Source of the DNA: CAWIJJ01 sp963836405 | Lineage (GTDB): Bacteria > Acidobacteriota > Terriglobia > Bryobacterales > Bryobacteraceae | Length of the DNA: 64,000 nucleotides | Reading direction: 5' to 3' | NCBI GenBank assembly: GCA_963836405.1 | Contig: CAWIJL010000002.1 | Span: forward strand, 342,377 to 406,376 | Shown here: one piece after another, positions 1 through 8,487 of the stretch | Layout of the letters: each line of letters starts with the position of its first letter | Position numbering within the stretch: position 1 is the stretch's first letter | Made by a program: the position numbers and the translations under genes | The notes under the pieces: model-generated | Told to the model about the DNA's origin: nothing | Seen by the model: only the letters and a program-made list of their open reading frames with translations | The model's database searches: none

Positions 1-2
1 TC

Positions 3-83
3 GTTGCGGCCGGAACGAGCGAAGACGAGATCGTTGCAGACTTCAAAAAGCTGCGCCGCCAACGCCGGACGCAGAAGAGTTAG
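3..83 (+). pseudogene. 3' end of a small upstream gene, possible antitoxin (partial)
   Basis: The reading frame is open from the window edge and stops just before the PIN remnant. The visible 26-residue tail ends in a basic Lys/Arg/Gln-rich stretch. Its place directly upstream of a PIN-domain toxin remnant suggests the cognate antitoxin, but too little is visible to name a family. The 5' part lies outside the window, so it could also be an intact gene. Confidence 0.3.
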
Positions 84-85
84 TC

Positions 86-377
86 ATGCTGGTGCTCGAT
101 GGTGCTCGCGTTGTTGCGCAAGTACGCTGGGCAGATTGAGTTTCTTACACCGAACGCAGCATTTGAAGAAAGGCGCGCAAAGCTCCCAGAGATTCTGGAG
201 CGACGCAGAGTGTCGGTGGCTCCCGCTATCGCAGTTCTGGATGAACTGGCCGGCGTGGTGCAGGCAGTCGACGCCGAGACCTACCAAGGCTTCGAGAATT
301 TCGCCCGCCAGCGCATCGCCCGCCGCGATGAAGATGATTGGCCGGTCCTGGCTGCCGCGCTGACGCCACGTCCTTGA
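86..377 (+). pseudogene. PIN-domain (VapC-like) toxin remnant
   Basis: The stretch from about 105 to 363 translates into the middle and late part of a PIN-domain ribonuclease of the VapC toxin type, including the late acidic motif DEDDWPVLAAAL. The first codons (MLVLD at 86) are in another frame, so the segment between the first catalytic Asp and the next helix has been lost. The reading also stops before the final strand and last catalytic Asp expected in PIN proteins. With both ends damaged it cannot be an active nuclease. It lies just after a possible antitoxin tail, so this is probably a decayed toxin-antitoxin pair. Confidence 0.6.
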
Positions 378-534
378 CGTCCTCAAACGCGAATTGGGCC
401 CCGATGGCTTGGCCCGGTTCCTGCGCCTGAACCGCTCTGGCACTGGCGACTACACTCGGGATCGCAAGCGGCGGCACAAGGACGTGACGCTCGACGAAAT
501 CCTCGACTCTATTCGCACGCATCGCCCGCATTAG
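364..534 (+). pseudogene. C-terminal fragment of a small conserved hypothetical protein
   Basis: A 56-codon open frame follows a stop at 361 and has no start codon of its own. It reads as the C-terminal half of a small protein with the pattern LGPDGLARFL and GDYTRDR, then an acidic TLDEIL segment, a type often seen beside toxin-antitoxin genes. It is joined directly to the broken end of the PIN remnant, so a deletion fused two gene fragments here. Function is unknown. Confidence 0.45.
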
Positions 535-545
535 CCCGCTCGGGT

Positions 546-782
546 TTACTTCTTCCCTTTCACCGTCCGGAAAATCTGCTGGTTCAGCTCCTTTAACCGC
601 CGGAACTCCGCCACCCACTCCTTCAACGTAAGCAGGTTGATCTTCCTTACCGGCACCGTCCGGTCCAGCCAGCCTTCCGTTTCGCCCGACGCGAAATAGA
701 AGTACCCGGAACCCTTTTCGAGCACCGCCTTGTGCCCCAGGCGGGCGAGTTCGTCGTTCACCGTTTTGGTCGAAAGCCGCAT
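546..782 (-). CDS. small conserved hypothetical protein (78 aa)
   Basis: This short intact ORF encodes a basic soluble protein with no signal peptide or membrane segment. The central motif GSGYFYFASGE followed by WLDRTV, and a C-terminal FRRLKELN helix, match a family of small bacterial hypotheticals seen near mobile or toxin-antitoxin loci. I cannot assign a biochemical role. It is divergent from the next gene and follows the toxin remnants, so it probably belongs to the same accessory patch. Confidence 0.55.
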   Translation of the reverse strand: MRLSTKTVNDELARLGHKAVLEKGSGYFYFASGETEGWLDRTVPVRKINLLTLKEWVAEFRRLKELNQQIFRTVKGKK

Positions 783-833
783 CCACCCTCCCTCCAGCGA
801 TTATCGTACCGATGCGTGTTACAACGGAAACTC

Positions 834-1280
834 ATGGGCGACTCGATTACCGAATATCAGAAGTGGAAGCAGCAGGGCGAGACCCTGCGGGCGCAGGCGA
901 AGCAGGCGATGGAAGCCCGCTTTCGCGACCTGCTTACCGAGGCCGTCACCATCGCCGAAGAGTACCGCTCCGATTTCGGCGCGCCGCTGAAGCCGCCGCC
1001 CGCGGTGACCGCCTTCCGCTATAAGCCATCCCACAAAGCCAAGGCCCGCAAGCCCGTCAAGGCTGCCACGCCCGCCAAGCCCGCCAGAGCGCCGGAGCCC
1101 CCGCGCGTGGAAGCCAAACCGCAAAAGCCCGACCCCAAACTCGCCATGCTGCAGAAGAGGTTGGCCACCGCCCGCAAGAAACTGGAGGACGCGAAGACCG
1201 CCGGTTCGCCCTCGCGCGCGCTGGAAGACCGCGTCTACGAGATCGAAGACGCGTTGCGCCTCGCCGGGCAGGCCGTCTAG
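834..1280 (+). CDS. Lys/Ala/Pro-rich hypothetical protein (148 aa)
   Basis: The start at 834 is preferred over an upstream in-frame start at 732, because 732 lies inside the opposing gene. The product has an N-terminal helical part (about residues 1-50), a low-complexity linker rich in Lys, Ala and Pro (about 60-105), and a C-terminal helical, probably coiled-coil segment of alternating charged and hydrophobic residues. There is no signal peptide. The basic linker resembles nucleic-acid-binding tails but this is not diagnostic. No family recognised. Confidence 0.55.
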   Translation: MGDSITEYQKWKQQGETLRAQAKQAMEARFRDLLTEAVTIAEEYRSDFGAPLKPPPAVTAFRYKPSHKAKARKPVKAATPAKPARAPEPPRVEAKPQKPDPKLAMLQKRLATARKKLEDAKTAGSPSRALEDRVYEIEDALRLAGQAV

Positions 1281-1336
1281 GCGGCGCGCCCGAGAGAAAT
1301 TCGGAACTTCTCCCGGAATTCGACGTTTGCACCTCT

Positions 1337-1708
1337 GTGAAGACTATCTGTGTTCTGATTTTCGCGGCCGCGCTGCTTCTTACGGCCGCCGACACCAACG
1401 TGACCGGAAACTGGGCCGGGAGCTTCGACATCGCCCGGCCGGATGGTTCCACCAGTGAGTCCACCGCCGTGCTGCAACTCGTGCAAAAGGGCGCCGAGAT
1501 CACGGGCAAAGTCGGTCCCAACGAAAGCGACCTCTATCCGATCTCGAAGGGCAAGGTCGATGGCAACAAGGTCAGCCTGCAAGTGGCGCACACCGAAGGC
1601 ACCGTGAACTTCGAGTTGACGCTCGCGGATAATCGTCTCATCGGGGAAGCCAGCATGGCGAGGGATGGCCAGGTCATGAAGGTCAAGGTGAACGTGACGA
1701 AGCAGTAG
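1337..1708 (+). CDS. secreted small beta-rich hypothetical protein (123 aa)
   Basis: The GTG start is followed by a clear signal peptide (basic KT, a hydrophobic stretch, then AADT as a likely cleavage region). The mature part is rich in short strands (VTGNWAGSF, ITGKVG, GKVDGNKVSLQV), the pattern of small extracytoplasmic beta-barrel or lipocalin-like proteins common in Acidobacteria. No catalytic motif is visible. It is upstream of the ADOP permease on the same strand, but the roughly 70-base gap leaves co-transcription uncertain. Confidence 0.6.
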   Translation: MKTICVLIFAAALLLTAADTNVTGNWAGSFDIARPDGSTSESTAVLQLVQKGAEITGKVGPNESDLYPISKGKVDGNKVSLQVAHTEGTVNFELTLADNRLIGEASMARDGQVMKVKVNVTKQ

Positions 1709-1776
1709 GGCACGGCGAACTAACCATCCGCGTCCGCCGTCGTCCATCCGTACGACACTTCTGGGAACGTACGCGC

Positions 1777-4236
1777 ATGCACCAGCTTTTTGAGGACTGC
1801 CGCTTCGCCGTCCGCACCTTGCGCAAGAGCGCCGGGCTGACAGCCGTCATCGTCGTATCGCTGGCCATCGGGATCGGCGCAAATACTGCCATCTTCAGCC
1901 TCCTCAACGCCCTCCTGCTCCGGCCCCTGCCATTTCCCGATCCGGACCGCCTGGCGGTCCTCTGGCTGCGCTCCCCCGGAATCGACATTCCGCAGGACTG
2001 GCCTTCCCCCGGCCAGTACATCGACATCAAAACCCAGAACCGCTCCTTCGACCGCATGTCGATTTCGCAGGGCCGCTCCGCCACCCTGATCGGCCTCGAT
2101 CAGCCGCAGAATGTCGGCGTCCTCCGCACCTCCTCCACGCTGTTCCAGATGCTTGGAGCAAAGCCGCTCCTCGGCAGGCTGCTGCTGCCCGGCGAGGACG
2201 CGCCCGGCAAACCAGCCGTCGCCATCCTGAGCTACGCGATTTGGCGGCGCCTCTTCAACTCCGATCCTGAAATCGTCGGCCGCAACATCACTCTGAGCGG
2301 CGCGGGCGAGGGCGGCGGCGCCGCCAAAAATCAGTTCGAGGTGGCCGGAGTGCTGCGCCCCGACTTCCTCTTGGACCCCGAAATCATGCCCACCGTCGGC
2401 AGCATCGAACGCATGGACATCTACCTTCCGCTGCCGCTCGGAGCCGACGCCGTCAACCGGCGTGGCGACGAAAACTACAACCTGATGGCGCGCCTTAAGC
2501 CGGGCGTGACCATCGGGCAGGCACAGGCCGATATCGCGGTCATCGCCGCCCGCATCCGCGATAAGGATAAGCGCGACCGCACCTTCACCATCAGCGTCGT
2601 GCCGCTGCTCGAACAGGTGGTGGGCAACGTGCGCCTCGCCGTCCTGGTGCTGCTCGGCTCGGTTGCCCTCGTGCTGCTCATCGCCTGCGCCAACGTGGCC
2701 AACCTGCTGCTTTCCCGCGCCGCCGCGCGCCAGAAGGAGTTCGCCATCCGCGGCGCGCTCGGCGCCGGCTGGGAACGCATGGCGCGCCAGTTGTTGACCG
2801 AAAGCCTGCTGCTCGCCTTCGCCGGCGGCGCTGCCGGACTCCTCATCGCCAAAGCCGCCATCTACGTCGTGCGCTCCGTCAATCCCGGCAACATCCCCCG
2901 CCTCGACGCCATCGCCATCGACTTCCGCGTGCTCGCCTTCACCTTCCTCGTCTCCGCCGCCACCGGCATCGCCTTCGGGCTGGCCCCCGCCCTGCGCGCC
3001 GCCCGCGTGGATCTCAACACCTCGCTTAAATCCGGTAGCCGCGGAGCCCAGGGCGATGGCGGCTTTGTCCCCTCCCGTCAGCGTCTGCGCAGCGCGCTGG
3101 TCGTCTCCGAGCTCGCCTTCTCCCTCATGCTGCTGGTGGGCGCGGGCCTGCTTCTCCGCAGCTTTGCCACCCTTTCTGCGGTCTCTCCGGGTTTTAATCC
3201 CGGCCACGTGATCTCCATGCGCCTCGGCGCCACCGGCCTGCGCTACGCCACCCCCGCGGCCGTCGACGCGGCTTGGCGCGACCTGTTCGCCCGCATCGCC
3301 GCGCTTCCCGGCGTCCGCTCCACCGGCGGCGTCGCCACCCTCCCCTTCACCTCCGCCATCGGTTGGGGCGGTATCAATGTCGAAGGCTTCACGCCCCAGC
3401 CCGGGCAGGAGCTTCAGGTCGATATGCGAAGCGCCACCCCGGACTACTTCCGCACCATGGAAATCCCCCTCCGCCAGGGCCGCTTCCTCACCCAACAGGA
3501 TGCCGCGGCATCGCCCTCCCAGTCGGTCCTCATCGACGAGAAGTTCGCCCAGCGCTTCTGGCCGCGTGAAAATCCCGTCGGCAAACAAGTCTGGTTCGAC
3601 CCGCAAAGGAAGATGACCATCGTGGGCGTCGTCGGAACCGTCAAGCAGTACGGCCTCGACGTGGATGGAAAGATCGTCGTCTACTTCCCCTCCGCCCGCG
3701 GCCGCTACGTCGTGGCGCGAACCGCCGGCGACCCGGCCGCCGCCGCGCAGGCCATCGCCCGCCAGGTGCAAGCCGTCGATCCCACCATCCCCCTCTACGA
3801 CGTCCGCACCATGGACGACCGCATGCACGATTCGCTCGCCCGCCAGCGATTCTCCACCATCATGCTCGGCGCCTTCGCCGTCTTCGCCCTCATCCTGGCA
3901 TCGGTCGGAATCTACGGCGTCATTTCCTACCTGGTCACGCAGGGCACCCACGACCTCGGCGTGCGCATCGCCCTCGGCGCGCAGCGCGGCAATATCGTCG
4001 CCCTCGTGCTGCGCCACGCCCTCGGCCTCGCCGCCGCTGGCATCGCCCTGGGCCTCGCCGGCGCATTCCTGCTGACCCGCGTGATGGCCGCCCTCCTGTT
4101 CGGTGTTGGCGCCCGCGACCCGCTCACCTTCGCCGCCGTCCCGCTCCTGCTCGCCGCCGTCGCCGCCGCCGCCAGTTACCTGCCCGCCCTCCGCGCCACC
4201 CGCGTAGACCCCATCGTCGCCTTGCGTGAAGAATAA
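1777..4236 (+). CDS. ADOP-family ABC transporter permease (MacB/FtsX-like)
   Basis: This 819-residue protein has the layout of acidobacterial duplicated orphan permeases. The N-terminal DCRFAVRTLRKSAG is followed by a first membrane segment and the ANTAIFSLLNALLLRPLPF motif. A large MacB-like periplasmic domain (about 90-280) precedes three membrane helices. The unit is then repeated: a second MacB core domain (about 460-680) and three C-terminal helices ending in a conserved DP-V-LR-E tail. Such proteins lack their own ATPase and are often encoded without one nearby, as here. They are thought to act in export or mechanotransmission at the inner membrane; the substrate is unknown. The ORF is intact. 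Confidence 0.9.
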   Translation: MHQLFEDCRFAVRTLRKSAGLTAVIVVSLAIGIGANTAIFSLLNALLLRPLPFPDPDRLAVLWLRSPGIDIPQDWPSPGQYIDIKTQNRSFDRMSISQGRSATLIGLDQPQNVGVLRTSSTLFQMLGAKPLLGRLLLPGEDAPGKPAVAILSYAIWRRLFNSDPEIVGRNITLSGAGEGGGAAKNQFEVAGVLRPDFLLDPEIMPTVGSIERMDIYLPLPLGADAVNRRGDENYNLMARLKPGVTIGQAQADIAVIAARIRDKDKRDRTFTISVVPLLEQVVGNVRLAVLVLLGSVALVLLIACANVANLLLSRAAARQKEFAIRGALGAGWERMARQLLTESLLLAFAGGAAGLLIAKAAIYVVRSVNPGNIPRLDAIAIDFRVLAFTFLVSAATGIAFGLAPALRAARVDLNTSLKSGSRGAQGDGGFVPSRQRLRSALVVSELAFSLMLLVGAGLLLRSFATLSAVSPGFNPGHVISMRLGATGLRYATPAAVDAAWRDLFARIAALPGVRSTGGVATLPFTSAIGWGGINVEGFTPQPGQELQVDMRSATPDYFRTMEIPLRQGRFLTQQDAAASPSQSVLIDEKFAQRFWPRENPVGKQVWFDPQRKMTIVGVVGTVKQYGLDVDGKIVVYFPSARGRYVVARTAGDPAAAAQAIARQVQAVDPTIPLYDVRTMDDRMHDSLARQRFSTIMLGAFAVFALILASVGIYGVISYLVTQGTHDLGVRIALGAQRGNIVALVLRHALGLAAAGIALGLAGAFLLTRVMAALLFGVGARDPLTFAAVPLLLAAVAAAASYLPALRATRVDPIVALREE

Positions 4237-4329
4237 CGCCGCCCCCCGTATTTCCGAACTGCTCCGCTCCATCCGCGAGGACGAACCCGTGCTGCCGCGG
4301 CGCGCCCCGACGGTCCCCGCGGCCTGCAA

Positions 4330-4471
4330 ATATCACCAGCCAGTCGAACAGCATCCGCAGCGCCGCCAGCCGTTGCTTGACGGTGGGCGCGGAGGACTTG
4401 CCCTGCAGTTCCTTGATGTAGGCGGGAATCAAGCCATTCTCTGGGCCGCTCTGTGCGAGTCCCTGACCTTA
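4330..4471 (-). pseudogene. tyrosine recombinase (phage integrase) N-terminal fragment
   Basis: Read on the minus strand, this stretch gives AYIKELQGKSSAPTVKQRL followed by AALRMLFDWLV. That is the SAM-like core-binding domain found at the N-terminus of tyrosine integrases. A stop lies just upstream in frame and the frame loses similarity after DWLV, so the catalytic domain is absent. It is a relic of a mobile element at the end of the ADOP gene. The following 250 bases, to 4728, show no recognisable gene. Confidence 0.6.
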
Positions 4472-4728
4472 CTGGGAGCCATTCTCCAGGTTTCCTCGCG
4501 CCGTAACATGGGACCGCAATGGACCGTCTGGTTGATGGGCTTGACCGCAGGCAGTTTTCTCTATCTCGGCTATCACTCGTTTCGCTGCCCGAGTCGAGTC
4601 GAGCTTCCGGTCCGCGGCTTTTCGCGCCACACTGGGGATGGCCGCAATCGGGGTGATCTCTTTGTTGCGCTGAAGAAGCGCCGGATATCACACCGGCCCC
4701 CCGCCCGCGCGAGCCGCAACAATCCCCA

Positions 4729-5247
4729 TCAACGCCGCCGCATCATGTGCTGTAAGGCGATCGTCAAAGCCAATCCTCCGATCGCTTTGACTACCTGCGG
4801 GTGCTGCGCGTAGAAACTGCTGACCTGGTCCACCACCGAGGGATTGTGCTTCTCGGCGTGCGCCGCCAGATCCTGCACCTGCTCCGCCGAAACCTGGCCC
4901 GCTTGCTGCGCCGAAACCTGGCCGCCTGAAAATAGTCCGGAGATCGCCGCCAGCGACGGGATGGCGCTCAACGCCCCCGGCCCCGCCGCGCCAATCAGCC
5001 GGTTCAGCAGTCCCGCCTGCTGGCCCGGGTCCGAATGCCGGAAAAGGCTTCCAATCATTTCGGGAAACGGCGGCGTCTGGTCCGACTGGAACGCCCGCGA
5101 GAGGCCTCCCGCGACCACGTCGGGCGGCGCATTCCGAGCCACCTCCTGGTAATCGTCGTGCTGGTCTTCGCCGGCCGGCGCCGCGCCCGATGCCTCCCCC
5201 GAGTACTTCTGCGCCAGCCCGCTCAGTGCGTTCAGCCAATTTGCCAT
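4729..5247 (-). CDS. hypothetical protein, Ala/Gly/Gln-rich (172 aa)
   Basis: The start at 5247 (MANWLNALSGLAQKYSG) is chosen over the in-frame start 22 codons upstream, whose extra residues look like random coding. The central part carries AISGLFSGGQVSAQQAGQV, followed by HAEKHNPSVVDQVSSFY and a short hydrophobic C-terminal helix ending in MMRRR. The pattern suggests a small protein with a C-terminal membrane anchor. No known enzymatic motif is seen. Possible proline-rich and Ala/Gly-rich segments point to a flexible middle. Confidence 0.55.
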   Translation of the reverse strand: MANWLNALSGLAQKYSGEASGAAPAGEDQHDDYQEVARNAPPDVVAGGLSRAFQSDQTPPFPEMIGSLFRHSDPGQQAGLLNRLIGAAGPGALSAIPSLAAISGLFSGGQVSAQQAGQVSAEQVQDLAAHAEKHNPSVVDQVSSFYAQHPQVVKAIGGLALTIALQHMMRRR

Positions 5248-5372
5248 ACCCGCCGCACCGCAGTTACAAGGCCACAGCCATGTTTCATACCTTTCGTGTA
5301 AATCTTCCGCCAATAATGTCGCTCCTTTGCGCGTTACCTGTTGGAAAGTAGCGAAAGGACATTGAGGTTCTC

Positions 5373-6005
5373 ATGCCGTACCCAGCTCGTAAAATTCCAT
5401 TCAACGCCCGCGATTTTGCCACCCACCAGAGCTTGCAGCGCGTCGCCGCTTTTAACAAGGGTGCTGACGCAGCCGCCCGTCAGGTGGCCATCGACTACGT
5501 CGTCAAGGCGCACGCCTTCAGCAAGGATGACACCAAAACCCTGATCTACGACCCCGGCCTGAAGCTACCCGGGCGAAACGTCGCCGGCGACATCCGGATC
5601 GGACCGCTCGCCTTCGCCCAGGACCTGCCGTGGCTCGCCGGAATCGTCTTTCACGAACTCGTGCACAGCCCGCAGTCCGCATACTACGCCGCCCGGAGCG
5701 TGACGCAAATCGACCCCAACCGGTCGGAGGCCGAGCGCCTGATGATCGCTCTCGATGAGCATGAGGCGTACTGGTGGTCGCTCAAACGTGCCGTGGAACT
5801 CGGTCTCGCCCAGGCCCAACAGGCCGAGATTCGAAAACGGGCCCAGTTCGCCCTCATCGATCTCGATGAACCCGCCGCCCGCAGTCTCGCCCAAAAGCAG
5901 AAATTCGATGACGCGCGAGATGTGTTGATCGGTCTGTTCAAAGCGAAGTCCGCAGGCTCCCATGCCGGCATTCTGCGGCGCAACACAACCGCTCACTGCG
6001 CGTGA
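5373..6005 (+). CDS. hypothetical protein with HExxH zincin-like motif
   Basis: The 210-residue product carries FHELVHSPQ at about residues 93-101, an HExxH motif as in zinc metallopeptidases. Downstream, ALDEHEAYWW (about 128-137) supplies acidic and His residues that could provide the third zinc ligand. No signal peptide is seen, so if active it would be cytosolic or released by another route. The motif alone is weak proof; it could be a structural HExxH protein or a toxin-like domain. Both neighbours are on the opposite strand, so it appears monocistronic. Confidence 0.55.
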   Translation: MPYPARKIPFNARDFATHQSLQRVAAFNKGADAAARQVAIDYVVKAHAFSKDDTKTLIYDPGLKLPGRNVAGDIRIGPLAFAQDLPWLAGIVFHELVHSPQSAYYAARSVTQIDPNRSEAERLMIALDEHEAYWWSLKRAVELGLAQAQQAEIRKRAQFALIDLDEPAARSLAQKQKFDDARDVLIGLFKAKSAGSHAGILRRNTTAHCA

Positions 6006-6136
6006 GCGGGCGCGCCCTTACTTCAACTCCACCGGCGTGAACCGGCCGCCGTTCAGCAGAATCCCGAGCACCCAGGACCCGCGAAATATTCAGGAAGTAA
6101 GATGTCTCACGATTGGTGTTGCCCACCGCGGCGTAA

Positions 6137-6545
6137 TTCCGCGGCGCGCGCGGCCACCGGGCGCGCGTTGAGCGCATAAACGCCGGCATACTGCAGCAGC
6201 ACCAGGGCGGGGAATTTGCCCTCCCGCGCCGGTTTCGCCGCGTAGCCCTGCGCGTGCGAGCCGAGCGCGTCCAGCACCAAGCTGCTCATCTCGATGCCCG
6301 GCGTCTCCGTCTCGACCGCCGTCAGCACCGGATCGATGGGGATCTCCGCCTGCGCCGCCAGTTTCCCCGCCCAGAGCCCGATCTCATCGGCGCCACCCCG
6401 GCGCCCACAGCGTAGAGCCCGTTGTTGCGGCCCGTATTCCCGCCCGTGAAGCCGTTCGAATTGCCGCGGCCCGTAGCGGCGTCGTCCGCGACTCCCTCGG
6501 CAGCAGGTTTTCCCACCGGCTGAACCGCGACGTAGATCATCTCCG
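6137..6545 (-). pseudogene. acetylxylan esterase (AXE1-like) remnant
   Basis: Pieces of a carbohydrate acetyl esterase in the dienelactone-hydrolase fold appear in two minus frames: MIYVAVQP near 6540, then FWAGKLAAQA-like sequence, and SSLVLDALGSHAQGYAAKP and REGKFPALVLLQYAGVY near 6150-6300. The catalytic serine region that should follow is missing, as the homology stops at about 6137. At least one frameshift separates the pieces. It is therefore a truncated, frameshifted gene. Together with the GH43 and MFS genes further on it hints at former hemicellulose use. Confidence 0.6.
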
Positions 6546-6633
6546 GACTCGGTGCCCGTAATTTCGATTCTTGCCGCGCCCGAAGACAAGTCGAGCTTGC
6601 CCTCAATGCCCGTGGTAGAAGTCCGAAAGGACC

Positions 6634-6702
6634 GCTTACTAACGTGCGCGGCTCCGTAGATCAGCGACTTACAGAGCCGCGACCGTGAGGGAGCGACATC
6701 TA
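6634..6702. repeat. interspersed repeat, copy A (family 1)
   Basis: The segment contains CTTACTAACGTGCGCGGCTC, closely matching two stretches at 34.17 and 34.21 kb. It is followed by a second module GCGACTTACAGAGCCGCGAC then a GAGGGAGCGA tail, which recurs in altered form near 27.08 kb. It lies between genes, after the esterase remnant. See the repeat finding for the alignment logic. Confidence 0.6.
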
Positions 6703-6733
6703 CCACGGGCTGATAGGTTGCGGCGCGGACAAG

Positions 6734-7396
6734 TTACCAGATCTGCGGCACCAGCCGGTGTCTTACCTTACCCGCATAATCGGCATAGCCTTCTAACTCG
6801 TTTTGCAAGGTGCGATCTTCCAGCGCCGTTCGCAGTCCGGTTACAGCCGCCGTAATCGCGGCGGGCGCGAAGGCCCATCGCGAATTCAGGATCAACGGCG
6901 TGGCCAGCGTGAACGCCGAGATCCCGGTATAGCCCGGATGCCGTACGAAACGATAAGGCCCGCTCGTCACCACTACGTGCCCGCGGTCCTTCTGAATGCG
7001 CACAATCGAGGAGAAAAACTTGTTGGTATGCATCGCCCACGCGATCAATGCGGCGGACAGGACGGCCACCACCACACCCAGAACGAACGCCGCCCGCGGC
7101 ATACCGTCCGACCAGCGGAATCGCGTGTCCAGGCCCGCCGTAATCCACGTGCTCACCGGGCCCACCAGCACCACTACGCCCACAATCGGCTTGTCCCACT
7201 TCTTGCCCGCTTTGATATTGCCGCGCTCGGCGCGCAACTCGGGGTTACGCGACAGCAGTGCCATGCTCGCCAGGCTGGCCGCCAGGTTGAGCCCCAGCAG
7301 AACCCACGCATTGGGCCAGTCCAAACGGCCGGCCGATCCGAAAAGACACACCGAGGTGATGGCCATGCTGAAGACCACCGGTACGAATTGTCTCAT
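6734..7396 (-). CDS. isoprenylcysteine carboxyl methyltransferase (ICMT) family membrane protein
   Basis: The start at 7396 (MRQFVPVVFSMAITS) is preferred because the upstream in-frame extension is Arg-rich and not protein-like. The 220-residue product has about five hydrophobic segments. The C-terminal signature VVTSGPYRFVRHPGYTG (about 150-166) is typical of ICMT/PEMT-type membrane methyltransferases, which bind S-adenosylmethionine through this region, and RHP-Y is present. The substrate in bacteria is unknown for most members. It is divergent from the small membrane protein gene downstream, with about 50 bases between them. Confidence 0.8.
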   Translation of the reverse strand: MRQFVPVVFSMAITSVCLFGSAGRLDWPNAWVLLGLNLAASLASMALLSRNPELRAERGNIKAGKKWDKPIVGVVVLVGPVSTWITAGLDTRFRWSDGMPRAAFVLGVVVAVLSAALIAWAMHTNKFFSSIVRIQKDRGHVVVTSGPYRFVRHPGYTGISAFTLATPLILNSRWAFAPAAITAAVTGLRTALEDRTLQNELEGYADYAGKVRHRLVPQIW

Positions 7397-7449
7397 TCGG
7401 ACCACTATATCCTCTTTCGCCCACCGGCGTTCCCGTCTATGCTGGTCTC

Positions 7450-7794
7450 GTGGGTACAGGGCGACACTTACTCCGCCGTCATCTCTTCCTCTCGATCGGC
7501 GTCTTCTCGCTCTCGCTCTTCTACCTGGTCGCCGCACTCGGTCGCGTGGGCGCAACCGGCATCGCCCAAACACTCGCGGGTCCGATGCGCATCCTGATTG
7601 TGCCGGTCTACCTCGTTTGGCTCCTCATCTCGCTTGCGGAAGTCGCGGTAGCGGGACCCCAAGGGCCGCCTCCCGCCCTCGCAATCCCCTTGTGGGCTTT
7701 CAGCACGGTGGCGGGACTCGCGCCCTACGCTCTCGTGGACTACATCCTTCACCGCCTCCGCTCGCGAACCGCCCCCTGTAACTCGCCCAAGTAA
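7450..7794 (+). CDS. small integral membrane protein (114 aa)
   Basis: A GTG start opens an ORF with three hydrophobic segments (LFLSIGVFSLSLFYLVAAL, then RILIVPVYLVWLLISLAEV, then IPLWAFSTVAGLAPYALVDY) and a basic tail. No conserved motif is recognised. The divergent arrangement with the ICMT gene could indicate a shared control region, but no operator is evident. Confidence 0.5.
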   Translation: MGTGRHLLRRHLFLSIGVFSLSLFYLVAALGRVGATGIAQTLAGPMRILIVPVYLVWLLISLAEVAVAGPQGPPPALAIPLWAFSTVAGLAPYALVDYILHRLRSRTAPCNSPK

Positions 7795-7973
7795 GTGCGC
7801 AAGTCCCCGAACCGCATACCGCCTGCGGCGTTGTGAACCCCCACCCGAAAGCCCCCGGCTTGGGGGAGTAATCCTGGCCGAGGCCGTTCCCCTATGATTC
7901 ACGCGCGATCGGCCATGTATGACTCGGGGGAACAGGTGAGGGGTTATGCCCTTTCTGCACTACAATTCTTGCG

Positions 7974-8090
7974 GTGCCAAGAACGCTCGGTATCGCCAGG
8001 ACGGTTGACGATGAGGTCATCCTGACGAAGCTGCGAAAAGGCGCCAAGTTGAAAGAGGAAGGTGGCAGACGTCGAATGGCGAAGTGGTAA
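7974..8090 (+). CDS. possible very small protein (38 aa)
   Basis: A GTG-initiated frame encodes a short basic peptide with RTVDDEVILTKLRKGAKLKE and ends 12 bases before the group II intron relic. The composition is protein-like but there is no good ribosome binding site. The bases from 7795 to 7973 hold only a GC-rich hairpin near 7850 (CCCCCGG/TTGGGGG) that lacks a T-run. Chance cannot be excluded. Confidence 0.25.
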   Translation: MPRTLGIARTVDDEVILTKLRKGAKLKEEGGRRRMAKW

Positions 8091-8102
8091 AGTACAGCCT
8101 TG

Positions 8103-8460
8103 GTGCGTCCCGAAAGACGCGTTGTTCTAGCAGGTGCAAGTCCTGTCCGGGTAAGCGCCGGAGCGCCCGGTAGCAGACTTCAGCCGGGAGGAGAGATCCT
8201 CTCGAGCGGAGCGGAGTGTCAAAAGCCCTTGAGAAAGAGGGGAGCAAACCGGCGGGCCGCAACAATCAGTGAACGCAATAGCCTCGTCACATTATCAGCC
8301 GAAAGGTGTTTGGGAGGGCCGAGCCGCTCATGTCACGGCGATGGCAACAGACAGCATTCTGGACCGGAACGAATGCTGGACCTCGCCGGGGTCGCAGGCG
8401 GCGGCACGTTGGGAAAGAACGATGTATCGCACGGCTCGAGGAGAGGGAGAGCCGGCCGGC
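8103..8460 (+). mobile_element. group II intron 5' relic (domain I region, no ORF)
   Basis: The segment begins with the canonical 5' boundary GTGCG and continues with the patterns AGCAGGTGCAAGTCCTG, GCGCCCGGTAGCAGACTTC, CAGTGAACGCAATAGCCTCG and GCCGAAAGGTGTTTGGGAGG. These are typical of the folded 5' domains of bacterial group II introns. No reverse transcriptase ORF and no domain V hairpin follow, and the sequence passes into another gene by 8488. It is therefore a truncated, immobile copy. Upstream it abuts a tiny ORF, with no obvious interrupted gene. Confidence 0.7.
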
Positions 8461-8487
8461 GTCGAGCCGCGCCAAGAAAGGCACCAA

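Noticed and set aside
1720..4329. 869-codon open frame on the minus strand across the ADOP gene
   Set aside because: It is antisense to a clearly conserved permease and its product is a low-complexity Gly/Asp/Glu/His-rich shadow typical of GC-rich genes.
7845..7875. GC-rich hairpin as a terminator
   Set aside because: The stem is good but no T-run follows, so intrinsic termination is not supported.
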